From: Achromobacter sp. B7
GTDB lineage: Bacteria > Pseudomonadota > Gammaproteobacteria > Burkholderiales > Burkholderiaceae_B
Direction of reading: 5' to 3'
Length of the DNA: 64,000 bases
Assembly (NCBI RefSeq): GCF_003600685.1
Contig: NZ_CP032084.1
Coordinates: 5,022,001 to 5,086,000, forward strand
In this document: positions 1-7,919 of the stretch, one piece after another
Layout of the letters: every line of letters begins with the position of its first letter
Numbering within the stretch: the first letter of the stretch is position 1
Made by a program: the position numbers and the translations under genes
Notes under the pieces: generated by a model
What the model was told of the DNA's origin: nothing
Databases searched by the model: none
What the model saw: the letters and a program-made list of their open reading frames with translations, nothing else

Positions 1-184
1 TCGCCAGGGTCGAGCCTGACAGCGACACCGGAAAGCGGCCGCGCAGGCTGGCCAGGCTTTGGTGATGCCCATGAAAGCCGGCGATCATGCCCACGCAGGC
101 CAGCCCGCATTCGGCCGCCTCGGTCTGCAACAGGCGCGGCACGCGGCGTTTGACGCCCAGCGTCAGGCGTTCAAGCATCGTCAT
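1..184 (-). CDS. C39-peptidase ABC exporter (PCAT), N-terminal fragment
   Basis: Only the first 61 codons are in the window; the gene continues beyond base 1. The N-terminus carries a C39 cysteine-peptidase signature: Gln20, then ECGLAC with the probable catalytic Cys26. This is typical of peptidase-containing ABC transporters that cleave double-glycine leaders and export the mature peptide across the inner membrane. The ATG at 184-182 overlaps the TGA of the upstream HlyD gene (ATGA, 4 bases), so the two are probably translationally coupled. Together with the small double-glycine peptide further upstream this forms a peptide maturation and secretion operon. The membrane and ATPase domains are not visible, so full-length integrity cannot be judged. 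Confidence 0.85.
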   Translation of the reverse strand, partial: MTMLERLTLGVKRRVPRLLQTEAAECGLACVGMIAGFHGHHQSLASLRGRFPVSLSGSTLA

Positions 185-1473
185 AGTTTTCCCGCCAGTT
201 GGTGGGCGGGGTCGATGGCCCATTGATAGAGCCGCCGCGTCTGTTGCAGCAGGTCGGCGTCCAGGCGCATGCCGGGGCGCAGGGTCAGCGACTGCCCATC
301 GGGTCCGCGCACCGGTGTTTGCAGCAACACGGTGATGCGGTACATCGGCTCTCCCGGGGCGCCCGCGTTGGCGTTGTTGCCGCCAGGGCCGCCGGGCGGG
401 GTGGCATCGGCGCTTGCCCCGTCGTGCAACTGCCATTCCGGCAAGGCGCTTTGCGTGACGTTCTGCACCACGCCCGCTTGCTGGCCGTACGTTTGGTAGG
501 GGTAGGCGGCAAAGCGCATCAGCACCGCATCGCCCGGCGCCACGAAGCCCACCGCGCGGCTGGGCGCATACAGTTCGGCCACCAGCTTCGCGCCGTCCGG
601 CACGATGGTGGCCAGCGGCCGCGCCGTGTCCACCGCCTGGCCCACGTCGGCCGTCACGGCCGTGAGCACGCCCGCTTGCGGGGCGGTGACCAGCATCTGG
701 CGCCGCGCTTCGCTTTGCGTCAATTCCACTTCCACGCCCGCCAGGTCGCGGTCCAGTTGCGCCAGCTGATTTTGCTGTCGCAAGCCCAGGTCGGCCAAGC
801 CGGCCTGCCGTGTGGACAGGTCCAGTCCCAGGCCGATGCGATCGCGCAGCAACGCCTGCAACTGGTTGCGTTGCTCTAGCAGTTCGGCGCGCTTCGCGTC
901 GGATTCCTCGGGCGACAGATAGCCCTTGTCCATCAGGTTGCGATAGCGCTGCGCGCTGTCTTCGGCCAGCTTGATGCGGGCGCGCTGGCCGTCGATCTGG
1001 CTATCGATGGCCGTCAGCTGCGCGCGCAGGCTCGCCACGCCGGCCGTCAACAGATCGCGTTCGCCCTGTTGCAGCAACAACGTTTTCTGGCGCGCGACGC
1101 GCAGGCTGTCCTGCCGCTGACGGATCTGCCCGCTGATGACTTGCTGCGTGTCGCCCATGGCGCTTTGCCGGTCGCCGGACACCACGTACAGCACGTCGCC
1201 CGCGTTCACATGCTGGCCTTCCCGCACCCGCCTTTCAACCACCACGCCGGCGTCGCGCACATACAGCTTCAGCAGGCCCGTATCCGGAGCAAGCCGGCCG
1301 CTGACCGTGGCACGCTTGGTGTAGGTGCCGAAGGCCAGGAACAGGCAGACCAGCAACACAAAGCCGCCCAGCGCCGCCGTGACCAGCGCAAACGACACCG
1401 GTCGGATCAGGACGATATCGCCCAGCGGCGCGGTGCGTTGCGCGGCCAGGGCTTGTTTGCGATAGAGCGACAC
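181..1473 (-). CDS. HlyD-family membrane fusion protein of a peptide exporter
   Basis: 430 residues, the usual length of bacteriocin-type adaptors (CvaA/RaxA-like). A short cytoplasmic N-terminus is followed by one membrane segment at about residues 27-48. A biotinyl-lipoyl-like half (VSGRLAP), a long predicted coiled coil at about 100-260, and a C-terminal beta-barrel region follow. The family bridges an inner-membrane ABC exporter to a TolC-like outer-membrane channel. The start is GTG at 1473; an in-frame stop lies three codons upstream and the MSLYRKQALAAQR N-terminus is typical of this adaptor type. It sits 54 bases after the double-glycine peptide gene, with a terminator-like hairpin between them, and overlaps the C39 exporter gene by 4 bases. 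No TolC homologue is visible. Confidence 0.9.
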   Translation of the reverse strand: MSLYRKQALAAQRTAPLGDIVLIRPVSFALVTAALGGFVLLVCLFLAFGTYTKRATVSGRLAPDTGLLKLYVRDAGVVVERRVREGQHVNAGDVLYVVSGDRQSAMGDTQQVISGQIRQRQDSLRVARQKTLLLQQGERDLLTAGVASLRAQLTAIDSQIDGQRARIKLAEDSAQRYRNLMDKGYLSPEESDAKRAELLEQRNQLQALLRDRIGLGLDLSTRQAGLADLGLRQQNQLAQLDRDLAGVEVELTQSEARRQMLVTAPQAGVLTAVTADVGQAVDTARPLATIVPDGAKLVAELYAPSRAVGFVAPGDAVLMRFAAYPYQTYGQQAGVVQNVTQSALPEWQLHDGASADATPPGGPGGNNANAGAPGEPMYRITVLLQTPVRGPDGQSLTLRPGMRLDADLLQQTRRLYQWAIDPAHQLAGKL

Positions 1474-1495
1474 GGCAGGTCAGGCCAAAAGGAGT

Positions 1496-1518
1496 GCGCG
1501 GCGATGGCATCGCCGCGC
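1496..1518 (-). terminator. Terminator-like hairpin between peptide gene and hlyD
   Basis: A perfect 10-bp inverted repeat (gcgcggcgat / atcgccgcgc) with a 3-base loop. Read on the minus strand it is followed by ACTCCTTTTGG, a short T-rich run. It lies in the 54-base gap between the stop of the double-glycine peptide gene and the hlyD start. It could partly terminate transcription, giving more peptide mRNA than exporter mRNA. The T-run is short, so partial termination or an mRNA-stabilising 3' stem is likelier than complete termination. Confidence 0.6.
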
Positions 1519-1527
1519 CCCCCTGCA

Positions 1528-1725
1528 TCAGCGCGTGAAAAAGGTCTTGCCGGATGTCGGGGTTACCGAACCCTGGCCGGGGACGCTACGCTGCGGCACG
1601 ACGACGCCGAAAGAGCGGTTCTGGCCGTAGCCGCCGCTGACCTGCTGGATTTCTTGTGCCGTCAGGGCCTGGACCTGGGCGTCTTGCGCCTGGCTGGCCG
1701 TGGACGGTTGATGGTTGGTCTTCAT
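1528..1725 (-). CDS. Double-glycine-leader secreted peptide (bacteriocin- or signal-like)
   Basis: A 65-residue precursor. Residues 21-32 read LTAQEIQQVSGG, a classic double-glycine leader with hydrophobic residues at the expected spacing before GG. Cleavage after Gly32 would release a 33-residue core. The core starts with Tyr, has no Cys, is rich in Gly, Ser, Val and Pro, and ends in Lys/Arg and Phe. The start is ATG 1725, preceded by AGGAG with a 6-base spacer; the frame is open further upstream but without a comparable ribosome site. The hlyD and C39-exporter genes follow directly, matching its expected processing machinery. I do not recognise the core as a known microcin. No immunity gene is visible, so a signalling or adhesion role is as possible as antibacterial activity. 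Confidence 0.75.
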   Translation of the reverse strand: MKTNHQPSTASQAQDAQVQALTAQEIQQVSGGYGQNRSFGVVVPQRSVPGQGSVTPTSGKTFFTR

Positions 1726-1915
1726 GCGATTCTCCTGCTGCTTGCCGACGAAGAAAACCGCGTCGGCATCGGCTGAGCAGCAGCCACCGCACGGCACGTG
1801 CCGCGTGACGATGCAATCGGAAAGCGCCGTGGCCGGCAATGCCGATCTGCTCCGGGCGGACAGTAGCAGCGGGGCGCGACCGGCGCATCGGTCTTTAGTC
1901 GTAGAGGATGGCGTT

Positions 1916-1959
1916 CTTGCGCCCTGCCGCGCCTGCGCGGCACAGCCTCAGGGCGCAAG
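1916..1959 (-). terminator. Compound stem-loop between dyp and the peptide gene
   Basis: A perfect 11-bp outer stem (cttgcgccctg / cagggcgcaag) encloses an inner perfect 6-bp hairpin (ccgcgc-ct-gcgcgg) and an 8-base bulge. It lies 26 bases past the stop of the DyP peroxidase gene and about 190 bases upstream of the double-glycine peptide start, both on the minus strand. It may be the 3' end or a Rho-entry-blocking structure of the dyp transcript. No T-run follows, so an intrinsic terminator is uncertain. Confidence 0.45.
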
Positions 1960-1984
1960 ATATTGCCGGCCTCGGTCGCCGCCC

Positions 1985-3040
1985 CTACGGCACGGTTGGT
2001 ACGACCGGTACGACCGGCGCGACCGGTGCGACCGGCGCGCTTGCCACCACCGGCGCGGCGTCGTCCTGGACAACAGCTACGACCGGCGCGCGTTCGGCCA
2101 ACTGCTCCAGCAATTGCGCCGACGGCACGAAGAACAGCCCGCCCGTCACCGCCCGGCTGTAATCCAGCAAGCGGTCGTAGTTGCCCGCCGGGCGGCCCAC
2201 GAACATGTTTTCAAGCATCTGCTCGATGGGCGCGGGCGAACGCGCGTAGCCGATGAAGTACGTACCGAACTCGCCCATGCCCGCGCGGCCGAACGGCATG
2301 TTGTCGCGCAGGATCTTGATCTCTTGGCCGTTCTCTTCCAGCGTGGTCAGCGCGCTGTGCGAGGACGCCGGCTTGATGTCGTCGTCCAGTTCAACGTTGG
2401 ATAGCTTGTGGCGCCCGATGACGCCTTCCTGGCTTTCAACCGTCAGCGCGTTCCAGGCCGCCATGTCGTGCAGGTACTTTTGCACCAGCACGTAGCTGCC
2501 GCCGGCAAACTCGGCGTCTTCATCGCCGATGACGGTGAAGTTCACGGCTTCGCGGCCTTCGGGGTTTTCGGTGCCGTCCACAAAGCCGATGATGGCGCGG
2601 CGGTCGAAATAGCGGAAGCCGTGCACCTCGTCCACCACCGTCACGGCGTCGCCCAGGCCTTGCATCAGCAGCGTTGCCACTTCAAAGCACAGGTCCATGG
2701 AATCGGCGCGGATGTGCAGCAGGATATCGCCGGGCGTGGCCACCGCCACGCGCGCGCCTTCGCCGAACACCCGGAACGGATGCAGGCTGGCCGGACGCGG
2801 CTGGCCGAACAGCGCGTCCCACGCGTCGGAGCCGAACGCGCACACACAGGACAGGCTTTGCTCCGGCGAGCGCGTGTTGACGGTGCGCACGCGCGTGGCC
2901 ACGTCTTCGCACCACGACCGCACCGTTTGCGCGGCGTCGGCGCCGGGGTTGATCGTGGCCACGATAAAGATCGCGTGCCGCGTCGTCGGGCTGTGCACGG
3001 CTTGGGGTTCAGGCGGAAGGTCGGGCGAAGTGGCGGGCAT
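1985..3040 (-). CDS. DyP-type heme peroxidase (YfeX-like)
   Basis: About 351 residues. The hallmark GXXDG motif appears as GFVDGTENP, supplying the distal Asp. The downstream SSH supplies the likely proximal heme His, and RDNMPFGR supplies the distal Arg. These assign it to dye-decolorising peroxidases, cytoplasmic heme enzymes that use H2O2; YfeX-like members act on porphyrins and phenolics. ATG 3040 is preferred because homology-like sequence starts there, although its ribosome site is poor and the frame is open further upstream. The last 35 or so residues are an unusual Ala/Val/Pro tail encoded by short repeats. I see no encapsulin gene nearby, and the tail does not look like a standard encapsulin-targeting peptide. 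Confidence 0.9.
   Translation of the reverse strand: MPATSPDLPPEPQAVHSPTTRHAIFIVATINPGADAAQTVRSWCEDVATRVRTVNTRSPEQSLSCVCAFGSDAWDALFGQPRPASLHPFRVFGEGARVAVATPGDILLHIRADSMDLCFEVATLLMQGLGDAVTVVDEVHGFRYFDRRAIIGFVDGTENPEGREAVNFTVIGDEDAEFAGGSYVLVQKYLHDMAAWNALTVESQEGVIGRHKLSNVELDDDIKPASSHSALTTLEENGQEIKILRDNMPFGRAGMGEFGTYFIGYARSPAPIEQMLENMFVGRPAGNYDRLLDYSRAVTGGLFFVPSAQLLEQLAERAPVVAVVQDDAAPVVASAPVAPVAPVVPVVPTVP
2000..2040. repeat. Short 9-bp tandem repeats in the 3' end of the DyP gene
   Basis: Near-perfect 9-base units (acgaccggt, acgaccggc, gcgaccggt, gcgaccggc) run just before the stop of the peroxidase gene. They encode the PVAP/VVPVVP tail. As the unit is a multiple of three, changes in copy number would keep the frame and only lengthen or shorten the tail. 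Confidence 0.8.
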
Positions 3041-3235
3041 GGCGGGGCTCAAGGGAATGAGGGAATGGGGAACGAGGAAGCGAGGAAACATCGGGGATTT
3101 CGCGCGGAAATTGTATCCGGCACCCGGTGCGTTTTCTTGAACAAAATAACGCTGCGGGTTGCGCCTTGTTTGTTGCGCGCTGCTCGTTGCCCGGCCGCCC
3201 GCTGCCGGGAAGCCGGCTGCCCCCAAGCCCGCTGC

Positions 3236-3266
3236 CCCGCCGTCCCGCCGTCCCGCCGTCCCGCCT
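3236..3266. repeat. 8-bp GC-rich microrepeat after mipA
   Basis: Three to four tandem copies of an 8-base unit (ccgtcccg) lie between the mipA stop and the upstream region of the DyP gene. The unit is not a multiple of three but it is non-coding. The rest of 3041-3235 is intergenic, with degenerate purine-rich repeats near 3055-3090. No clear promoter was recognised. Confidence 0.7.
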
Positions 3267-4030
3267 TAGAAGCGATACATGACGCCCACCGACCCAAACA
3301 TATTCGTCTTGCGCTCGGTCAGCGGGCTGTCGCGCGCATCGCCCAGCAAGGTGCTTACGCCCAGGGTGGACACGGTGCTCCAGCTGGGGTCGATGCGATA
3401 GGTCCAGGTGGTGTACAGCGCCGCCGACTTGAAGCCCGACGACGGCGAATAGGTGGACAAGCCTTCGCGGCTGCGCGCCGCTTGCGAGGACGTCACGCCG
3501 AACCAGGTCTGCATGGCGTCGTGGTTGGCCCATTCGGTCCTGACGCCAACCTGCACCACGTTCCGCTCGGTCATCAGCGCTGCGTACGAGGCGCGCAGTT
3601 CCAGCGTGCCGCCATAGCCGCTGCGCGCCGCCTGCTTGTAACCCGCGCCCAGCGAATACCGGCCCGGCCGCCATTCCACGTAGGCGCCGTAGGCGCCATG
3701 GAACTTGATGTCGTCCAGCCCTTTGGTGCGGTCGGCGTCGTCCGCCTTGCGGCCCAGGCTCAGCCCCACGAAGACGCCCGCGTCCAGGTCGGTGGCCAGC
3801 GACGTCTTCAGCCCCATCGCGGGCAAGCCCATGCGCGGCGTGATGAAAAAGTTGCCGGAGTGGTAGTTGATCAGCGGCACGGGCAAGGCGCGATATTCGC
3901 TGGACCCTTCATAGACCGGTATGGCTCCGACCCCTAAACCTATGCCGTTGGCGCCCTGCGCCTGGGCCACGCCGGCCCCGCCAAGCACCGCGCCCGCCAT
4001 CAGGCCGCTTGCTACTATACCCATCCGCAT
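3266..4030 (-). CDS. mipA: MipA/OmpV family outer-membrane protein
   Basis: 254 residues. It has a cleavable signal peptide (MRMGIVASGLMAGAVLGGAG..AQAQ) and alternating beta-strand-like sequence. The C-terminal residue is Phe in GVMYRF, typical of outer-membrane barrels. The N-terminal motif PVYEGSSEYR is characteristic of the MipA/OmpV family, members of which bind MltA or form outer-membrane channels. ATG 4030 is preceded by AAGGAAG at good spacing. The gene diverges from a two-component system across a 134-base gap, an arrangement suggesting that the response regulator controls it. Confidence 0.88.
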   Translation of the reverse strand: MRMGIVASGLMAGAVLGGAGVAQAQGANGIGLGVGAIPVYEGSSEYRALPVPLINYHSGNFFITPRMGLPAMGLKTSLATDLDAGVFVGLSLGRKADDADRTKGLDDIKFHGAYGAYVEWRPGRYSLGAGYKQAARSGYGGTLELRASYAALMTERNVVQVGVRTEWANHDAMQTWFGVTSSQAARSREGLSTYSPSSGFKSAALYTTWTYRIDPSWSTVSTLGVSTLLGDARDSPLTERKTNMFGSVGVMYRF

Positions 4031-4164
4031 CAGGGCTTCCTTTTCATTCGTGTCGTTGGCCGCGGGCGGCCGCCCACGGGATCGGCCCGAATTGTCTTCT
4101 GCAACTTTTAAAATTTCTTTAAGACCCGCCGCCCGCCTGGCGCGGGTTCCGGTCTGGAGTGTGC
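4031..4164. promoter_or_regulatory. Divergent promoter region of mipA and the two-component system
   Basis: A 134-base region between divergent start sites, locally AT-rich around 4095-4125 (ttttaaaatttctttaag) against a GC-rich background. It must hold the promoters for both mipA and the response regulator. The exact -35/-10 boxes are not convincing enough to name. Confidence 0.55.
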
Positions 4165-4833
4165 TTGCGTATCCTGCTTGTTGAAGACGACCCCATGCTG
4201 GGCGACGCGCTGCACGCGGGCCTGGCCGATGACGGCGCCAGCGTCCACTGGGTGCGCACCCTGCCCGACGCGCAACTGGCGCTGGTGGACCACGGCTACC
4301 ACGCCGTGCTGCTGGACCTGGGCCTGCCTGAAGGCAGCGGCCTGGCGCTGCTCAAGACGTTGCGCGGCCGTTTCGACACCACCCCCGTTCTGATCATCAC
4401 GGCGCGCGACCGCCTCAGCGAACGCATCCAGGGCCTGGATGCGGGCGCCGACGATTACCTGGTCAAGCCGTTTCAGCTGGACGAGCTGCTGGCTCGGCTG
4501 CGCGCGGTGCTTCGGCGCAGCAGCAACAGCGTGGTGTCGGCGCTGCGCTGCCGCGACGTGGTGCTGGAACCGGCCGGCCGCCGGGTCAGGCAAGGCGGCC
4601 GCGACGTCAGCTTGAGCGCGCATGAATACCACACGCTGCTGGCGCTGATGCAGCGCATGGGCCACACGGTCAGCCGGGATCAGCTTGAAGCGGCGGTGTA
4701 CGGCAGCAGCGGCACGATCGAAAGCAACACGGTGGCGGTGTACATCCACCAGCTGCGGCGCAAGCTGGGCGACGGGCTGATCGAAACCCAGCACGGCATG
4801 GGCTATCGCATCGTGGCGGACACCGCGCCATGA
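4165..4833 (+). CDS. OmpR-family response regulator (TctD/QseB-like)
   Basis: 222 residues. A receiver domain starts MRILLVEDDPMLGD with acidic pocket Asp8/Asp9, phospho-acceptor Asp51 (LLDLGLPEGSG) and conserved Lys in LVKPF. The C-terminal winged helix ends with VAVYIHQLRRKLG. I prefer TTG 4165 because GGAG at 4156-4159 lies five bases upstream and the protein then begins MRILLVEDD as in relatives; GTG 4159 would place the start inside the ribosome site. The stop overlaps the start of the sensor kinase gene. The divergent mipA gene is a plausible target, by inference from position. Confidence 0.93.
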   Translation: MRILLVEDDPMLGDALHAGLADDGASVHWVRTLPDAQLALVDHGYHAVLLDLGLPEGSGLALLKTLRGRFDTTPVLIITARDRLSERIQGLDAGADDYLVKPFQLDELLARLRAVLRRSSNSVVSALRCRDVVLEPAGRRVRQGGRDVSLSAHEYHTLLALMQRMGHTVSRDQLEAAVYGSSGTIESNTVAVYIHQLRRKLGDGLIETQHGMGYRIVADTAP

Positions 4834-6188
4834 TGACGCTGCGCCGACGGGTGGCCATCACCCTGCTGCTTGCCATGCTGGCCACGGGGTTGATCGTGTT
4901 TGCGCTGATCTACGTGCAGCAGACGCGCGCTGAAACCGGCATGTTCGACCAGGGCCTGCGCTACGGCGCGCAAAAGGCGCTGGTGTCCATTCCCACCAGC
5001 CTGCTGGAAGCGGAGCCGTCGCGCGAAGACCGTTTTGAATTGTCCGCGCCCGCCCGGATGGACGGCGAAACCGCCAACTTCCAGGCGTGGTCGCTGGCCG
5101 ACAAGCGGCTGGTCCTGCAATCGCCCTGGGCGCCCGCCGAGCCCTTGGTGCCGGACTACCAAGACGGTTATCGCAACATCATCCTGCAAGGTGAACCGTG
5201 GCGCGCATACGCGGTGTCGGACGCCGACGGCCGCGTGCAGGTGCAGTTTGCCAAGTCGGTTAAAGAGCTGCGGCAGAAAACCGCCGACCGCATGTGGAGC
5301 AGCCTGTGGTTTCTAAGCGTGCTGTTCCCGACGCTGATGGCGCTGACGTGGCTGGTGATCCGGCGCGCGTTTCGCCCCGTGGACCACGCGCGCGACGCCA
5401 TCCTGCACCGCACCGGCGTGGATCTGACGCCGGTGCCCACGGCGGGCATGCCGGGCGAATTGCGCCCCTTTGTCGGCGCCATCAACGACCTGCTGCAACG
5501 CCTGTCGGCCTCTTTGGACCGCGAGCGCCGCTTCGTGGCCGACGCGGCGCACGAGCTGCGCACGCCGCTGGCGGCGTTAAGCACGTATGCCGAACTGGCG
5601 CTGCGCAGCGAAAGCGAGGCGGCGCGCGCGCAGGCGGTCGGGCAATTGCGGCAGGTGGCCACGCGCACGGCGCGGCTGGCCGAACAGTTGCTGGAACAGG
5701 CCCGCACGCAGGCGCAGGACGAAAGCGCAATCGAACCCGTGCCGCTGGATCGGCTGGCTGAAATGATCGCGCGCGACAGCGAAATGCCGGCCGCATCGCG
5801 CCAGCAGCGCATTGCCCTGGACACCGAAGCCGTGTCCGTGCCGGGCAATGTGGACGCCCTGGGCGTGCTGGTGCGCAACCTGCTGGACAACGCGTTGCGC
5901 TATACGCCGGCCGGCGGCCGCATTCAGATTCGTTGCGGGCCGCTGGTTGCGGGCGGCGCCTACCTTAGCGTGTCGGACGACGGGCCGGGCATCGCACCGG
6001 CCGAACGCGAACGCGTGTTCGACCGCTTCTACCGGCCGCCCGGCACAGCGGAACACGGCAGCGGCATCGGTTTGTCGCTGGTGGCGCAGATTGCCAAGGC
6101 GCACGGCGCGCGAATCGAATGGGGAACCGGGCTGGGGCCGGCGGGACGCGGCGTGAGCTTGACGATCGCATTCGCCCAGCGGGTGTAG
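4830..6188 (+). CDS. Sensor histidine kinase (TctE/QseC-like)
   Basis: 452 residues. Membrane segments at about 10-30 and 155-176 flank a periplasmic 2CSK_N-like sensor region. Phospho-acceptor His241 lies in AAHELRTPLAAL, the N box in NLLDNALRYTP, the G1 box in DDGPGIAP and the G2 box in GSGIGLSLV. It therefore has all elements of an active HisKA/HATPase kinase at the inner membrane. Its ATG overlaps the regulator's TGA (ATGATGA), which implies coupled translation. The signal is not deducible; family members respond to carboxylates, metals or quorum-type cues. Confidence 0.93.
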   Translation: MMTLRRRVAITLLLAMLATGLIVFALIYVQQTRAETGMFDQGLRYGAQKALVSIPTSLLEAEPSREDRFELSAPARMDGETANFQAWSLADKRLVLQSPWAPAEPLVPDYQDGYRNIILQGEPWRAYAVSDADGRVQVQFAKSVKELRQKTADRMWSSLWFLSVLFPTLMALTWLVIRRAFRPVDHARDAILHRTGVDLTPVPTAGMPGELRPFVGAINDLLQRLSASLDRERRFVADAAHELRTPLAALSTYAELALRSESEAARAQAVGQLRQVATRTARLAEQLLEQARTQAQDESAIEPVPLDRLAEMIARDSEMPAASRQQRIALDTEAVSVPGNVDALGVLVRNLLDNALRYTPAGGRIQIRCGPLVAGGAYLSVSDDGPGIAPAERERVFDRFYRPPGTAEHGSGIGLSLVAQIAKAHGARIEWGTGLGPAGRGVSLTIAFAQRV

Positions 6189-6225
6189 TGCTGCCGGTGT
6201 AGCACTGCAAGCGCTGTCGTGGGCG

Positions 6226-7080
6226 CTATCTGACATACCGTTGCAGCGTTGCCGCCAGCGAGGCGGGCAGCATCGCGCCGTGCCCCAAGCCGGGAAACAC
6301 CTGCAAGTCTGCGCGCACATGCGTAATCCGCGACAGGGCACGCACGACGCTTTCGGGGCTGCCCGGCGCGTCGTCCTGGCCTTTGGCTTCGGCGCCGGCC
6401 ATGACCGTTACGTCGATGCCGGCCGGCAGTACCGGCGCAGGCGAGGCCAGCGCTTGCAGGATGGTGTGATCGTTCCACCAGATCGACGGGCTGGCCGCCA
6501 CATAGCGCTGAAACGCCTGCGGCCGCGTCAGCGCCGCGTGCAGCACGAACAGCCCGCCATACGAATGGCCGTACAGATTGCGGTTGCCCGGGTCCACGGG
6601 ATAACGCGCCTGCACCAGCGGCAGCACCTGTTGCAGCAGCAGGTCCAGGAAATGATCCGCGCCGCCGCCCCGCTTGGCCCAGCCCACGGCGTCGGGGTTG
6701 TTGGGCGCGCCGCGGGGCGCGTCCGCACCGGGCGATGGCGGCGTGTAGTCGTAGGACCGCGCCGCCAGATTGGCCTTGGGATCAAACGGCTTGGCATCGT
6801 CATGGTCCACGCCCACCACCACCGCTTGCAGCGACCGCCCGGGCGGCAATGCCGCCTGCGTGCGCGTCAAGCTGTCGAACACCGCCGCGCCATCCAGCAT
6901 CAGCAGCAGCGGGTAGCCGGTGGGCGGCGCCGGGTCAAGCGGCGGCGTCCAGACCGACAGGCGATACACGCGCTTGCCATCCGGCGCGGTGACAAGGTGA
7001 TGGTGGATATCGGCGGCCGCCACGCCGATGGCGATCTCGGCGGGTTGCGGCGGCAGGGCGGGGAAATTGTGCTGGCCCAT
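6226..7080 (-). CDS. Alpha/beta hydrolase, Fes/IroE/BesA-like esterase
   Basis: 284 residues with the putative-esterase (esterase D) fold. The nucleophile elbow is GHSYGG at about residue 170, followed by VAASPSIWW, a motif typical of IroE/BesA-type siderophore esterases and related PGAP-lacking esterases. A catalytic His is likely in GLGHGAM near the C-terminus. No signal peptide is evident, so it is probably cytoplasmic. A siderophore-esterase role would be hydrolysis of imported ferric tri-catecholate, but no siderophore receptor or synthesis gene is adjacent, so the substrate remains open. It is separated from the convergent kinase gene by 37 bases. Confidence 0.82.
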   Translation of the reverse strand: MGQHNFPALPPQPAEIAIGVAAADIHHHLVTAPDGKRVYRLSVWTPPLDPAPPTGYPLLLMLDGAAVFDSLTRTQAALPPGRSLQAVVVGVDHDDAKPFDPKANLAARSYDYTPPSPGADAPRGAPNNPDAVGWAKRGGGADHFLDLLLQQVLPLVQARYPVDPGNRNLYGHSYGGLFVLHAALTRPQAFQRYVAASPSIWWNDHTILQALASPAPVLPAGIDVTVMAGAEAKGQDDAPGSPESVVRALSRITHVRADLQVFPGLGHGAMLPASLAATLQRYVR

Positions 7081-7235
7081 GGCGGTGCGCTCTTCATCGA
7101 AACAGGATGGCTTTATTCAGCCATAAACGGCGGCGGGCGGCAACGTGGCCGGCCGTCTTGCAGACGCTGTTTTCAAGTCGCCTTCGGGTATAGTCTGGAA
7201 CTCTTCGCGCCCCCCAGGAAAGCCCCTTCTTCACC

Positions 7236-7901
7236 ATGACCAGCGCCCGCGATCTTGTCTATGCAGAACTGCGCCGACGCCTGATGTCCGGCGTGTTCCT
7301 GCCTGGCGAACGGCTGCGCGAAGAACACATCGCGGCCGAACTCTCCGTCAGCCGCACACCGGTGCGCAGCGCCATCGAACGGCTGGTTGCCGATGGCCTG
7401 GTCAAGCGCGAAGGCCGGCGCGGCGCCGAGGTGCTGGGCTGGGTGGACCGCGACATCAACGAAGCGTTCGAACTGCGCCTGCTGCTGGAACCCTATGCCG
7501 CGCGCAGCGCCGCCGAACGGGCCACGCCGCAGCAGATCGACCATCTTGAACAGATCAACCAGCGCATGCTGGACGCCATCCTGTCCGACGATGCCGACAA
7601 GGTGGCGCGGGTGCAGCATTGCAATAACCTTTTTCACCATGCGCTGCTGGACGCGGCGCAATCGGCGCGCGTGCGCACGATGGTGGAAAACCTGCTGGAC
7701 ATGCCGATCATCATCGGCTCGTTCTATTTCTATACGCACGACGACATGCTGCGCAGCGTGGAACACCACCGCCAGATCATCGCCGCCTTGCGCGCGCGCG
7801 ATGCGGCCTGCGCCGACATCGCCATGCGTTTTCACCTGACCAGCACGCACCTGTTGTTTCGCAGCCAGCGCAAGCCGCCGGCCGATGCAACAGCCGCATG
7901 A
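7236..7901 (+). CDS. GntR-family regulator with FCD domain
   Basis: 221 residues. The N-terminal winged helix (LVYAELRRRLMSGVFLPGERL, broken here for length only at its natural end) includes VSRTPVRSAIERL, the recognition helix of GntR proteins. It is followed by an all-helical FadR-C-terminal effector domain with His residues that could bind a metal and carboxylate ligand. Such regulators usually repress catabolic operons until an organic acid binds. The nearest catabolic operon, at 8295-10897, is a reasonable target. ATG 7236 has only a distant AGGAAAG. Confidence 0.9.
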   Translation: MTSARDLVYAELRRRLMSGVFLPGERLREEHIAAELSVSRTPVRSAIERLVADGLVKREGRRGAEVLGWVDRDINEAFELRLLLEPYAARSAAERATPQQIDHLEQINQRMLDAILSDDADKVARVQHCNNLFHHALLDAAQSARVRTMVENLLDMPIIIGSFYFYTHDDMLRSVEHHRQIIAALRARDAACADIAMRFHLTSTHLLFRSQRKPPADATAA

Positions 7902-7919
7902 TGGGCTTTACCGATATTT

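Noticed and set aside
2408..3937. A 509-codon open frame on the plus strand
   Set aside because: It runs antisense through both the DyP and MipA genes and an intergenic gap. No motif is visible and composition is Arg/His-rich.
7081..7125. A third copy of the 16-bp LysR element (gctttattca)
   Set aside because: Only ten bases match and the flanks differ, so it is probably a chance hit.
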